Shown here piece after piece: positions 36,373-46,006 of a stretch of 64,000 bases of DNA (positions are counted from its first letter, which is position 1; every line of letters starts with the position of its first letter). Both the position numbers and the translations under genes were made by a program. The notes below the pieces were generated by a model. That model worked only from the letters and a program-made list of their open reading frames with translations, was not told the DNA's origin and made no database searches. The DNA comes from Acinetobacter johnsonii CIP 64.6 (GTDB lineage Bacteria > Pseudomonadota > Gammaproteobacteria > Pseudomonadales > Moraxellaceae): the NCBI RefSeq assembly GCF_000368045.1, contig NZ_KB849236.1, positions 313,926-377,925 on the forward strand. Reading direction: 5' to 3'.

Positions 36373-37749
36373 ATGAATGATGAATGCATGGCTAAATTGG
36401 CCGAGCAATGGGGGAAAATTTGCCAACATTATTCAGTGAATGATCACGTTAAAGCGCAAAATTTTATTCAGCAGCATTCGTCTGTATTGGTTAATGAATT
36501 TTATAGCAATATTGTCTTGGAGCCTGAGGCTGCAGATTTTTTTAAAGATGACATCATTCAACAACGTTTAAAAAACAGTTTAAACCAATGGCTCATTGAA
36601 AGTTTCGACGTGGCTGTGAATGAAGCTTATTATGCAGCAGTTGAAAAACAACAAAAAGTTGGGCAGGTACATGCGCGGGTGGGCATTCCTTCTTGGTTGA
36701 TCATGCGCGGTATTCGTGAGATTGAAAACAAGATCTTGGAACTCTTGGCTGAACTTCCGCTGGAAAATAACCACCACATGCTGAGTTATATGCTGCAAAT
36801 TATGGGTTTTGCGACAGAAATTATGTGCAGATCCTATGAAGCCAATACAGAGCGAAGCCATGAAGTTAAGCATAGTTATCGTTTATTTTCTGCAATGCAA
36901 GATGTCGCGGTACAAAAAGATAAGCAGCGCAGTATTTTGCTCGACTGGGAAAATGAGTTGATGTTCAAAGTCTTCTCCGAGCATCCGCAGTTGCAACACA
37001 TTGCTTTGTCTAAGTCAGAATTTGGTCTATGGTTTGTTCATAAAGCAGCGTATGCATTTACGGGCGCAGAGCAGGTGGAGACCATTATCAGGCTGATTCA
37101 ACAGGTCGATACCCTCAATTTTGATGTGCTCGACTGTCAAGATCAGGCTCAGAAGGTAGAACGCATTCAAGAAATTCGTGACGTGAACCGACAGATTCAG
37201 CATTTGGTCGATCAACTGTTTCAAGTGACCGAATATATAGATTCAGGCAATGACTCGCTCACTCAGCTGTTAAACCGTCGTTATTTAAGTACGATTGTGT
37301 CGCGTGAAATTAATTTTGCCCGTAAAAATGATGCTGCACTGAGCCTGTTGGCAATCGACGCGGATTATTTCAAACGTATTAATGATAAGTATGGGCATAC
37401 CGCAGGGGACTTGGCACTGAGTTTTATTGCTGAAGTCTTGTTAGATGTAGCGAAGGGTAGTGACTATGCCTTCCGTGTCGGTGGCGAAGAGTTCTTATTG
37501 CTGTTGGTCGACAGTGATCTCACGCGTGCTTTACAAATCGCTGAAACGATTCGCATGCGGATACAAGAAACCCCAATTCGTACCGCTCATGGGCAAAGTT
37601 TTAGTTTTACCGTCAGTATTGGCTGTACGGTTTATAATGGTCATCCTGACTATCAACGCTTTTTAGACACTGCCGATTCGGCACTCTATGCAGCCAAAAA
37701 TAAAGGGCGTAACTGTATTCATGTGACTGAAAAAGTCCTGAGTGTTTAA
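36373..37749 (+). CDS. Globin-coupled diguanylate cyclase (DosC-like)
   Basis: A haem-based sensor making the second messenger cyclic di-GMP. The N-terminal protoglobin domain covers residues 1-155, with the probable proximal haem ligand His100 in G-Q-V-H-A-R-V-G-I-P. A helical middle domain (about 175-290) links to a C-terminal GGDEF domain with the intact active site G-G-E-E-F at residues 370-374. At the position of the RxxD inhibitory site the sequence is K-G-S-D (361-364), so product inhibition may be weakened. The layout and length match E. coli DosC, an oxygen-responsive cyclase. No phosphodiesterase partner is adjacent. Confidence 0.9.
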   Translation: MNDECMAKLAEQWGKICQHYSVNDHVKAQNFIQQHSSVLVNEFYSNIVLEPEAADFFKDDIIQQRLKNSLNQWLIESFDVAVNEAYYAAVEKQQKVGQVHARVGIPSWLIMRGIREIENKILELLAELPLENNHHMLSYMLQIMGFATEIMCRSYEANTERSHEVKHSYRLFSAMQDVAVQKDKQRSILLDWENELMFKVFSEHPQLQHIALSKSEFGLWFVHKAAYAFTGAEQVETIIRLIQQVDTLNFDVLDCQDQAQKVERIQEIRDVNRQIQHLVDQLFQVTEYIDSGNDSLTQLLNRRYLSTIVSREINFARKNDAALSLLAIDADYFKRINDKYGHTAGDLALSFIAEVLLDVAKGSDYAFRVGGEEFLLLLVDSDLTRALQIAETIRMRIQETPIRTAHGQSFSFTVSIGCTVYNGHPDYQRFLDTADSALYAAKNKGRNCIHVTEKVLSV

Positions 37750-37805
37750 ATCTCAGACTTAAACACGAACTGTTCTAAGACGTTTCAAATCGGTTGTTGA
37801 GGTGC

Positions 37806-38165
37806 TTATACCTCAACAATCACATAGTATTTTTTTACAGCTTCAATCACTTCAAATGTGCCGATAAAACTCGGTGGAATAATTCCTGCCTGACCTGCTT
37901 TGACTTCAATGAAGTTTTGAGTGTGGGCATCATGAATACGGATGCAGCCTTCCATCACTTGAAAGAATTCTTGTTTGTTGTCAGCAAATTGAATATTCCA
38001 TGAGCCAACTTCACAGTGCCAAATCCCGCAGCCCATGTGTGGATGCTCGTACAGATTATAGGTCAAGCGCTGTGGGTTACCTTGAACTAAACGGTCTGAA
38101 CGTGGAAAATCAATACTCTGTTCGCCTTGGGTCAAACCATGACCTGCTAACCAAATTGCTGACAT
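37806..38165 (-). CDS. Small cupin-domain protein
   Basis: A 119-residue single cupin of the DUF861/EutQ-like type, with a W-H-C-E-V-G-S-W-N segment and M-E-G-C-I-R-I-H as the core beta strands. The usual histidine pair of metal-binding cupins is not complete, so catalysis is doubtful. It lies 86 bp downstream of folE on the same strand, but a terminator intervenes. Function unknown. Confidence 0.75.
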   Translation of the reverse strand: MSAIWLAGHGLTQGEQSIDFPRSDRLVQGNPQRLTYNLYEHPHMGCGIWHCEVGSWNIQFADNKQEFFQVMEGCIRIHDAHTQNFIEVKAGQAGIIPPSFIGTFEVIEAVKKYYVIVEV

Positions 38166-38216
38166 TGCGTATTCCTCTAAACAAAAAATGAATCGTTCAA
38201 TGATATATGCATAAAA

Positions 38217-38243
38217 AAAGCCCCAACAGAGGTTGAGGCTTTA
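38217..38243 (-). terminator. Terminator of folE
   Basis: AAAGCC-CAAC / GTTG-GGCTTT interrupted stem with an AGAG loop, followed by T residues on the minus strand. Confidence 0.8.
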
Positions 38244-38251
38244 TGTTTCAA

Positions 38252-38806
38252 TTAATAGCTTTCAGGGACTGCACTTAAAAACTCACGACGCTCTTCTTTA
38301 TTGGTTTTAAAGTCACCAATAAAGGAAACGGTACGTGTAGTCGATTCTTGCTTGCCGACGCCGCGCATCATCATACACATATGTGCAGAATCAATCATAA
38401 CCGCCACGCCACGTGCGCCTGTCACTTCTGCAACCGCTTCTGCAATCTGCTGCGTCAGGTTTTCTTGAATCTGTAGACGACGTGCAAACATTTCGGTGAT
38501 GCGTGCAAATTTAGAGAGTCCAAGGACATTGCCTTCAGGTAAATACGCAATATGTACGCGACCATAAAAAGGCAATAAATGGTGTTCACAGAGTGAATAA
38601 AATTCGATATTTTTAACCAGCACCATTTCACGGTTGTCCGATGGGAACACCGCATTATTGGTCACTTCTTCTAAGCTTTTGCTATAACCAGACGTTAAAT
38701 ACGAAAAAGCTTTAGCAGCACGCATAGGCGTATCGAGGAGACCTGGACGGGTTAGGTCTTCACCAACGGCAGTTAAGATGTTAGCGTAGGATTGCTGCAT
38801 AGACAT
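38252..38806 (-). CDS. folE: GTP cyclohydrolase I
   Basis: Converts GTP to 7,8-dihydroneopterin triphosphate, the first step of folate synthesis. The zinc-binding C-E-H-H-L-L-P-F motif is near residues 73-80 and the second Cys/His region is H-M-C-M-M-M-R-G-V. The length of 184 is normal for the short bacterial type I enzyme. It is monocistronic with a terminator behind it; the Smr gene upstream is 87 bp away. Confidence 0.95.
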   Translation of the reverse strand: MSMQQSYANILTAVGEDLTRPGLLDTPMRAAKAFSYLTSGYSKSLEEVTNNAVFPSDNREMVLVKNIEFYSLCEHHLLPFYGRVHIAYLPEGNVLGLSKFARITEMFARRLQIQENLTQQIAEAVAEVTGARGVAVMIDSAHMCMMMRGVGKQESTTRTVSFIGDFKTNKEERREFLSAVPESY

Positions 38807-38893
38807 AAGACGTGTTCACTTACACTGATATTGAACAAGGACGGCATTGTAGCAGAAAACTATTCCAATGCCTTATTTTGGACAAAAATCCGA

Positions 38894-39580
38894 TTACTGT
38901 TTAAACTTTGGGTTCTTTTCAGCACGTTTTAGCAACACTAAAACTGCACCTGTGCCACCTTGTTTCTCTGGTGCACTTACAAAAGCCAATACATCGCGGT
39001 GTTGACGCAGCCAACCATTCACATAGGTTTTTAAAATGGCTTCTGGACCTTTGCCGTGTACAATTTTAATGACATTTTGATTTTCATCTTTGGCCATTTG
39101 AATGACTTGTAAAACTGCGACACGGGCTTCTTCAACGGTGCAACCATGCAAGTCGACTGCTTCAAACCAACGGATGTTCCCCGCTTTTAAATCTTCAAAT
39201 ACTTTGTGTTGCAGCGTAGCAATGCGATAACTGAGCGCGGCTTGGCTCGCTACAGGGTTGAGCATCGCTTGAGTATCGGACAGCTCAGTTGCATCGGTAT
39301 GCATTGGGCCTTCAGCCGCTGCACGTTTTGCTAAAGTTTGTGCATCGATTTTTTTCTTTGGATTTTTTTCTATTTTGGCAATGTTCGCAGTCTCCATTTT
39401 TTGGACACCTTGCATTTGTTTTTGAAACAACGCGAAATCATCTTCTGGCTCGGGCGGAGCAACTTGAGCTTGGGCCTCAGACTGTTTGATGGCAGTCGAA
39501 TGCGGATTGGTGATTTGCTTTTTAAAGTCTTTCAGTAAATTAAACTGTTCTTTAGAAAGCGATGAATCATGTTTGCTCAT
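38894..39580 (-). CDS. Smr-domain protein
   Basis: A 228-residue protein whose last 85 residues form an Smr domain (V-D-L-H-G-C-T-V-E-E-A and the later V-H-G-K-G-P-E-A-I-L). In other proteins this domain cleaves DNA or RNA. The N-terminal 130 residues are polar, lysine- and glutamine-rich and probably disordered. E. coli SmrA and SmrB are comparable stand-alone Smr proteins, and SmrB cleaves mRNA at collided ribosomes. Which role applies here is not visible. Monocistronic. Confidence 0.85.
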   Translation of the reverse strand: MSKHDSSLSKEQFNLLKDFKKQITNPHSTAIKQSEAQAQVAPPEPEDDFALFQKQMQGVQKMETANIAKIEKNPKKKIDAQTLAKRAAAEGPMHTDATELSDTQAMLNPVASQAALSYRIATLQHKVFEDLKAGNIRWFEAVDLHGCTVEEARVAVLQVIQMAKDENQNVIKIVHGKGPEAILKTYVNGWLRQHRDVLAFVSAPEKQGGTGAVLVLLKRAEKNPKFKQ

Positions 39581-39753
39581 AGTGTCAGAAAAATACGCAA
39601 AATAAGAAATTAGGCGATAATTATAGTCTGATTTTCCCTATATTTGAACTGAATTGCATTCATAGAGATTTGCAAAAAATTGCATATCAAATGGCTAATA
39701 GTATTCTGCGGGGTGCTCAAGAGAACTGCTGTTCTGTAAGAACTTAAAATGAT

Positions 39754-39805
39754 TGAACCCGAGCAACCATTCTATCTAGATAGACAAATGATGTACTCGG
39801 GTTCA
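39754..39805 (-). terminator. Long inverted repeat, probable terminator of the SDR gene
   Basis: Outer arms TGAACCCGAG (39754-39763) and CTCGGGTTCA (39796-39805) are perfect; inside lies the perfect palindrome TCTATCTAGATAGA (39771-39784). It follows the SDR gene on the minus strand, but the T-tract behind it is poor. Confidence 0.5.
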
Positions 39806-39832
39806 GGTTTGGCATGCTAAGTCAGTCGTGAC

Positions 39833-40642
39833 TTAACTTGCACGTAAAGTACGGATGATTTTATCCAGTTTTTTATCGATTTGGTTACGATAAAGGTCAG
39901 GCAAGACACGCGAAAGTTTGGCAAGAATACGTGCTTGAGTACTTGGAATAATCATAAATTGGGATGAGAAAATGCCGCTGTAAATTTCCTGACAGGCCTT
40001 CTCTAGTGGGAGGCTGCCGCCAAGTTGTTTTAATGCCGCTGTGACTGGTGAACCATTTTTACGTTCGTCAAATACCATCGGTGTTTCAATTTCTGGCGGG
40101 CAAACCACGGCAACTTTAATTTTCTGACTACGCAGTTCCATACGTAGCACTTCAGCCAAACCGACCACGCCAAATTTAGATGAGCAGTAACCCGTATAAC
40201 CATAACAACCGACCAAGCCCGCTGCTGATGCAACTAAAACCAGTTTTGGTGATTTGCCTTGTTGAACCGCTTGCTTGAGATGCGGTAAGGCAGCATGGGC
40301 TACATTACGGCTACCGACTAGGTTGATATTAATTTGTCGTAAATATTCTTCAGAAGTCATGTCTTCAAATGATTTTGCAATTGCAATGCCTGCTGAGTTA
40401 ATCAACAAATCTGGTGTGCCGAATGCAGCCACTGCTTCTGCAAATTTCGCGTCCATAGTGCTTTCATTTTGTACATCGACTTCAAAACCACAGACCGCAG
40501 GGGAGCGCTTTTTCAAGTCAATCACCGCTTGTTCAATCCCCGCGTGGGCGAAAATACACACTTGGTAGTTATCTTTGAGTAAACGTTTAGTCAACTCAAG
40601 GCCAATACCGCTGCTGCCACCTGTAACCCATGCTGTTTTCAT
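39833..40642 (-). CDS. Short-chain dehydrogenase/reductase
   Basis: A classical SDR of 269 residues: cofactor motif T-G-G-S-S-G-I-G at residues 7-14, N-S-A-G in the third strand region, and the catalytic Y-x-x-x-K in G-Y-C-S-S-K. The substrate is unknown; relatives act on fatty-acid-derived ketones or sphingoid-like compounds. The start at 40642 is preferred because the longer frame overlaps the end of the acyl-CoA ligase gene. It is the last gene of a ligase-SDR pair, 43 bp after the ligase stop. Confidence 0.82.
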   Translation of the reverse strand: MKTAWVTGGSSGIGLELTKRLLKDNYQVCIFAHAGIEQAVIDLKKRSPAVCGFEVDVQNESTMDAKFAEAVAAFGTPDLLINSAGIAIAKSFEDMTSEEYLRQININLVGSRNVAHAALPHLKQAVQQGKSPKLVLVASAAGLVGCYGYTGYCSSKFGVVGLAEVLRMELRSQKIKVAVVCPPEIETPMVFDERKNGSPVTAALKQLGGSLPLEKACQEIYSGIFSSQFMIIPSTQARILAKLSRVLPDLYRNQIDKKLDKIIRTLRAS

Positions 40643-40685
40643 ATTTTTTTCATCACAATATCCTTTTGAATGTTTCGAATGAGCC

Positions 40686-42329
40686 TTAAACGACTTCGTC
40701 TTGAAGTAGAACATGACCAAATTGTTTGCGGAGTTCTGCCTTCACAATTTTACCTGTACCGTTGATTGGCAGTGCATCTACAAAAATCACCACGTCAGGA
40801 GTCTGCCAGCGGGCAATCTTATTATCAAAGTAAGCCAGCGCTTCTTCTTCAGTCAGTGTTGAATTTTCCTGTTTTACTACAATTAAGATTGGACGCTCGT
40901 CCCACTTTGGATGACGTGCTGCAATTGCGGCAGCCATGCGAATTTCAGGATGTCCAACTGCAATATTTTCAATTTCAACCGAAGAAATCCATTCACCGCC
41001 TGATTTGATCAAATCTTTCGCACGGTCACAAATGGTCATATAGCCGTCTGCATTTAATGTTGCAATATCGCCTGTATCGAACCAACCATCTGCTGTGGTA
41101 GCACTTTTTTCTTGGTTGAAGTAATGATCAACAATCCAAGGCCCACGGATTTGTAGATTTCCTTGGGTATGGCCATCGTTGGCTAAGACTTGATTGGTGC
41201 TTTCATCAACGATACGTAATTCAACACCAAAAGGTGGACGACCTTGGGTTAAGCGTAACTTTTCAAACTCTTCAGCACTCAAAGTGGCATGTTTTGCTTT
41301 CGGTTGGTTCGCTGTTCCCAGTGGGCTGGTTTCAGACATTCCCCATGCATGAATAGTGTCGCAAGCATAGTTGTTTTTGAAATCACGAATAATCGACGGT
41401 GGGCATGCAGCGCCACCCACAACATTGCGGTTCATACGGTCTAAGGTTGTGCCGCGTTTTTTTGCAGCAGCAAGTAAACCTTGCCAGATGGTTGGCACAC
41501 CTAAGGCGATGGTTACTTTATAGTCATCAATTAAGCTGGCTAGGCTATCACCATCCAGATTTGGCCCCGGAAGGACAATAGTACAACCTACCATTGCTGC
41601 TGCATATGGCACACCCCATGCATTGACATGGAACATAGGAACGACAGGCATGACCACATCATTTGCAGACAGGTTTAATGCGTCTGGCAAGCTGATCGCC
41701 ATGGTGTGGAGTAGGGTAGAACGGTGGCTATACAGGACGCCTTTCGGGTTGCCTGTTGTGCCAGAGGTGTAACATAAAGAACTAGGGGTTTCTTCGCTGA
41801 ATTGTGGCCAGTTAAATTCAGCAGATTGGTTTTGAATTAAATCATCATAGAAAATCACATCTGGAAGTGCGGCTAAGATTTTTTCATCATGTGCACCGTA
41901 ACAGATAAATTTTTCAACGGTTGGTACTTTGCCTTGGATTGCGACAATTAACGGTAGGAAAGTCGAATCAAAGAAAATCGCTTTGTCTTGTGCATCATTA
42001 ATAATGAAGACCAGTTGTTCTGGGAATAAGCGAGGGTTGATGGTGTGGCAAACATAACCACTACCAGAAATAGCATACCAAGACTCTAAATGACGGTGGT
42101 TGTTCCACGCGATCGTTGCAAGACGATCACCTTGGTTAAGATTAAATGACGTGAAAGCATTGGCTAAACGTTTGCTGTTTTGTTGGACCTGTAACCAATT
42201 GGTGGTGGTCATTTGTCCAGTTACTTCACGTGAAAAAATAGAAGTATCTGCGTGGTACTTTGCTGCATGCTCGATTAAGTTACTAATCAATAAAGATTGG
42301 TGCATCATTTTGCCAAACATTTCATTCAT
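40686..42329 (-). CDS. Medium/long-chain acyl-CoA ligase, AlkK-like
   Basis: A 547-residue ANL-superfamily enzyme that activates a carboxylic acid with ATP and couples it to CoA. The P-loop C-Y-T-S-G-T-T-G-N-P-K-G is at about 188-199, then M-S-E-T-S-P, then D-G-W-F-D-T-G-D-I-A and D-R-A-K-D-L-I-K-S-G-G-E-W-I-S, with the catalytic lysine in N-G-T-G-K-I-V-K. Overall it resembles AlkK of alkane-degrading Pseudomonas. AAGGATGA precedes the ATG. It sits between a cupin dioxygenase-like gene and the SDR gene, suggesting one catabolic route. Confidence 0.88.
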   Translation of the reverse strand: MNEMFGKMMHQSLLISNLIEHAAKYHADTSIFSREVTGQMTTTNWLQVQQNSKRLANAFTSFNLNQGDRLATIAWNNHRHLESWYAISGSGYVCHTINPRLFPEQLVFIINDAQDKAIFFDSTFLPLIVAIQGKVPTVEKFICYGAHDEKILAALPDVIFYDDLIQNQSAEFNWPQFSEETPSSLCYTSGTTGNPKGVLYSHRSTLLHTMAISLPDALNLSANDVVMPVVPMFHVNAWGVPYAAAMVGCTIVLPGPNLDGDSLASLIDDYKVTIALGVPTIWQGLLAAAKKRGTTLDRMNRNVVGGAACPPSIIRDFKNNYACDTIHAWGMSETSPLGTANQPKAKHATLSAEEFEKLRLTQGRPPFGVELRIVDESTNQVLANDGHTQGNLQIRGPWIVDHYFNQEKSATTADGWFDTGDIATLNADGYMTICDRAKDLIKSGGEWISSVEIENIAVGHPEIRMAAAIAARHPKWDERPILIVVKQENSTLTEEEALAYFDNKIARWQTPDVVIFVDALPINGTGKIVKAELRKQFGHVLLQDEVV

Positions 42330-42390
42330 CCTTGGTGACTATTTTTCTAATAAAAAAGGCTATTAGCCGAAGCCAAAAGCCTTTTGGAAT

Positions 42391-42885
42391 TTATTTGTCG
42401 CTAAATACAACATCCGAACCCGGTTTAATATAACGCGGCATTTTTTGCCCTGTATGTTCAGCCACGACGTGAAGGGTGCGCTCGATCCAACCTGCATCCA
42501 TAATAAACATCAGTGAATCATCATCATTTAAGTTGACGTTCGCGCCATTAATGACCATGAACCCTTCAGCACCTTCTGGGGTTGCTAAAGTATGGATCGA
42601 ACCTGCTGGTTCAAATAAATAGCTGCCAGCCGTTTGAACATCTTCAGGATATTCGACATAATGCCATGAACCTGCTGTTGTATAGAAATGTACAACACCG
42701 GTATGGAAGTGACGTGGAAGTATAGTACCTGGTTCAAAACGGGCATGAATGACCCAGACGCCATTATCAGGGTCTAAAAAGCAAGGCGTGACATGCACAC
42801 CCGGTAGTGCATTTTTGATTTCGCCATCTTTGATGTTAATCGTTAATAATCGATCCTGATGTTTAACTGATTGTGCGATGCTCAT
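42391..42885 (-). CDS. Cupin of the 2,4'-dihydroxyacetophenone dioxygenase family
   Basis: A 164-residue cupin with the metal-binding pattern P-R-H-F-H-T-G-V-V-H-F-Y in the first motif and a further His in G-S-I-H-T in the second, as in 2,4'-dihydroxyacetophenone dioxygenase, which cleaves a C-C bond in an aromatic side chain. Many relatives have only the fold in common, so the reaction is inferred at family level. First gene of the likely catabolic cluster with the ligase and SDR, divergent from the MalT-like regulator. Confidence 0.75.
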   Translation of the reverse strand: MSIAQSVKHQDRLLTINIKDGEIKNALPGVHVTPCFLDPDNGVWVIHARFEPGTILPRHFHTGVVHFYTTAGSWHYVEYPEDVQTAGSYLFEPAGSIHTLATPEGAEGFMVINGANVNLNDDDSLMFIMDAGWIERTLHVVAEHTGQKMPRYIKPGSDVVFSDK

Positions 42886-43236
42886 GACAAACTCCTTATA
42901 TATCTTTGATTTAGAATATGATATGAGATATCAATACCTAAGATTTCCTTGAGCTTGAGCATAGCAATGTTTCAAAGATCACAAACCACTCGAAAGAATG
43001 GAATTCACATTGTTTGATAAATATGCGAATGAATAGTTTGAGGTTGGGGTATCTGAAAGCATGATTTTGATGCAATTTCACATTGCCTAACTGTAGTTCC
43101 CCGACTAATTTATAAGTGTTTTAGACTGGAAAATGGCATAACATGATTGGTTGAGGATGATGTTTTGCCAAATGCAAAATTCAGGGAAATGAACATTGCA
43201 GATGAAGTTGAATAAAAAACGATTGGATGAATATAC
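42886..43236. other. 351-bp divergent control region (cupin cluster / MalT-like regulator)
   Basis: No gene seen. Contains the palindrome TGATAT-GAG-ATATCA at 42919-42933, close to the cupin start, and two GGATGA hexamers at 43155-43160 and 43225-43230, which resemble the GGATGA/GGAGGA boxes bound by E. coli MalT. These are candidate operators only. Confidence 0.4.
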
Positions 43237-45891
43237 ATGCAAGTGTTGAAGACTAAACTCAGTCGTCCGAGCGTGCAAAATGGCAGGGCAATGCAACGTC
43301 CCCAACTGTTAAGTCAGATGGTGGACTATTGTCAGTCTTCTTTGGTTTTTATCCACGCCGCGGCGGGTTATGGAAAAACCACGCTGATGCATCAACTCTC
43401 AGAGTCTCTTTTAGCAAAGGGAAACAAAGTCTGTTGGTTGACCTTGGATGACGATGACAATGATCCGATTCGACTCTATCAATACTTGCGTTTGGCGCTT
43501 TTGGATTTAGAACCGCCGCAGTCCCTCTCTTATGGACAGATCCATAAACAACACATCATTGAGCTGACACAAAAAGTTGCAGAAGTGGATGCTGACACTG
43601 TTTTATTTATCGATGAGTTTGAAGCATTAACGAACCCAGAATGTTTAAATATCTTTTGGTGGTTGTACCAGTCTTTACCTGAAAATTGTCATTTGGTGAT
43701 TGCTTCAAGGGTCAAACCTAACTGGAGTTTCGCGAAAGAATATCTATTGGGGCGTTTAAAGTGGGTTACTGAGTCTCAGTTGAGTATCAAACAGCAAGAA
43801 AGCAGTGAGCTCATTCAGTTTTTACAACAACAAAACTTTGACCAGCTTGCTTTAAGCACGGAGCTTGCAGAACAACTGATTGATAAAACTGAAGGCTGGT
43901 TTACAGGCATTCAGTTCACCAATTTATATTTGAAAGAACACCAAGATATTCATGGCTTTATTCAAAATTTAAGCGGTGCGCACCATCAGATTGTGAATTA
44001 CCTCAGTGAGCAGGTTTTTTTACAACAAGACCCTGAAATTCAGCAATTTTTATTGCAAATTAGTGTACTGAGGAAAATTAATCCAGCTTTGGTTATCGCT
44101 TTAACTGGTAATCATGCTGCACAGCAGATTCTCGATGTCATCAGCCAAAAAGGCTTGTTCATTCAAGCGATAGATGAACAGCGTACGTGGTATCGCGTGC
44201 ATCATTTATTTCGAGACTTTTTGCAATCGAAGTTTAAGCTTTTACAACCCGATGCATATCAGCAAATGCATCGTAAAGCGGCAGAATGGTTCAAACAACA
44301 GCGTTATCTGATGGAAGCGATTTATCACGCCCAACAGGCAGAAGATCAGCAGCTGATTTTATCATTGCTCAACACGGTATGTCGTGAACTGATTTTAGAA
44401 GGCCGACACTATACCTTGTTGGAGTTGGTCAAACAGATCCCTGATTCTGTCTTGCTGCAAAATCCAAATTTGCTCTATGACATTATTTGGACCTTGGTGC
44501 TGACGCATCAAGTGACCCTAGCCAATCATTATTTACAGCTCTGGCATAGTGTGGATCAACATGAAACCTTATTACAACATGAGGACCAATTAGGTTTAGC
44601 CCCTCTCATTGCTGTTTTAGAAGACAAGTTAGATGTGGCTTATCGCTTAGCGCAACAAAACTTAGCACAACTGCCAAGTACCGTTTATTTTGTCCGTGCT
44701 CTACTGATTGGGATTGGGGCTTTACATCACATTTGTTTGGGGCAAATGAGTGAAGCACGAAAGCTATTACTACAAACGCGCATTATCTATTTGCAAGGTC
44801 ATAACCTATATGGTTTGGCAATGGTCGATTGTATTGATGCCCTATGTGATTATTTATTAGGAAATTTAACGCTCGCGGCAGAGAAATTTACTCAAGTAGG
44901 GCAGAGCGAGGAATATCGAAACTTAGGTCTAGATGAAGACAATCAAGCGGCCATTATGAATATTCTGAGCAGCTTTAAAGCAGACCTGTATTATGAAATG
45001 AACCAAATGTCGCAAGTCGAAGTTGCATTAATGGACTTTAAGGGCGGCGGTAATCTAGCAATGCCTGATATGGTGATAGTCGGTTATATTTTACAAATGC
45101 GACTAGCGACCTTGCATCAAGATCAAAGTGCGATACAAACGTGTTTGCACCAAGCACATACCCGTAGTAGCCAATGGTCATTACCTCGACTCGCACAAAC
45201 CATACAAGCCTATGTGCAACAATCAAGCCCGCTTTCTGCATTAGCTGATACTGAACAGGCAGCATTTCAGCCATATTTAAATTTTACGAATTTGCTGCGT
45301 GGCGATGATTTAATGCTGGTGCGTCAGCAAATTTTCATGGGGCAAGCCGAGCAAGCCAAAGAATATTTAAGCCAGTAGTTAGCATTTTTTAGGATTTATC
45401 CGATACGTTTTGCGCGTGTTCAAATTTTGTTTGCACTGGCCCTGTATCAGCTGAAACAACATGAACAGGCTTTTGAGGCGCTACAACAAGCGCTTGAAAC
45501 CCTCATGCCGACTCAGGCGGTGCGGGTGATTCTAGATGAAGACCCTTTAATTTGGGATATATTAAGTGGGCTAAGTCAGCATTTAAGTCGACAGAAGCAA
45601 AAGCATACAGTTGTGTTATTAGAATATATTCAGCAACTTCAAAAGCTCAATCAAGCTGAAAGCAGTGCTGAAGCTTTGATCGGAAGTTCTGGCCTTGAGG
45701 CTTTATCAAAACGTGAAGTCCAAATTTTAGAAAAATTAAGCCGTGGCTGTACTGATGCTGAAATATCCGAGTCGATCTTTTTGTCCATCAATACGGTGAA
45801 ATGGCATCTGCGTAAAATCTATAACAAGTTGCAGGTCCGCTCTCAAATGGAAGCAGTGAATGAAGCCAAGAAGCAGGGTTTAATTGAGTAA
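43237..45891 (+). pseudogene. MalT-like LuxR-family ATP-dependent regulator, interrupted by an in-frame TAG
   Basis: A large STAND-type regulator of 885 codons with a single in-frame amber codon at 45376-45378 (codon 714). The two halves are in the same frame: there is no frameshift. The N-terminal part has a Walker A motif A-A-A-G-Y-G-K-T-T (residues 41-49), a Walker B V-L-F-I-D-E-F-E, and a helical-repeat sensor region. The C-terminal 65 residues are a LuxR helix-turn-helix (L-S-K-R-E-V-Q-I-L-E-K-L-S-R-G). If translation stops at TAG, the product lacks the DNA-binding domain. It faces the cupin/ligase/SDR cluster, which it would normally be expected to activate. Confidence 0.85.
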
Positions 45892-45968
45892 TTTAAGATT
45901 GAATAATTTTTTATATGTTACTGTTTAACGAGATCTTCAACGGCTTTTTGAAAGAACATATCACAAAG

Positions 45969-46001
45969 TATTCAGGGCAAGGGCATGCCTTACCCTGAAT
46001 A
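45969..46001. terminator. Hairpin between the MalT-like gene and trpC
   Basis: TATTCAGGG-AAGG / CCTT-CCCTGAATA with one mismatch and a 5-nt loop between two convergent genes; no strong T-tract on either side. Confidence 0.65.
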
Positions 46002-46006
46002 TGCCA

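Noticed and set aside
45427..45891. Separate LuxR-type HTH gene
   Set aside because: It is in the same frame as the upstream part, separated only by one TAG and a few codons, and has only a TTG start with no ribosome-binding site.
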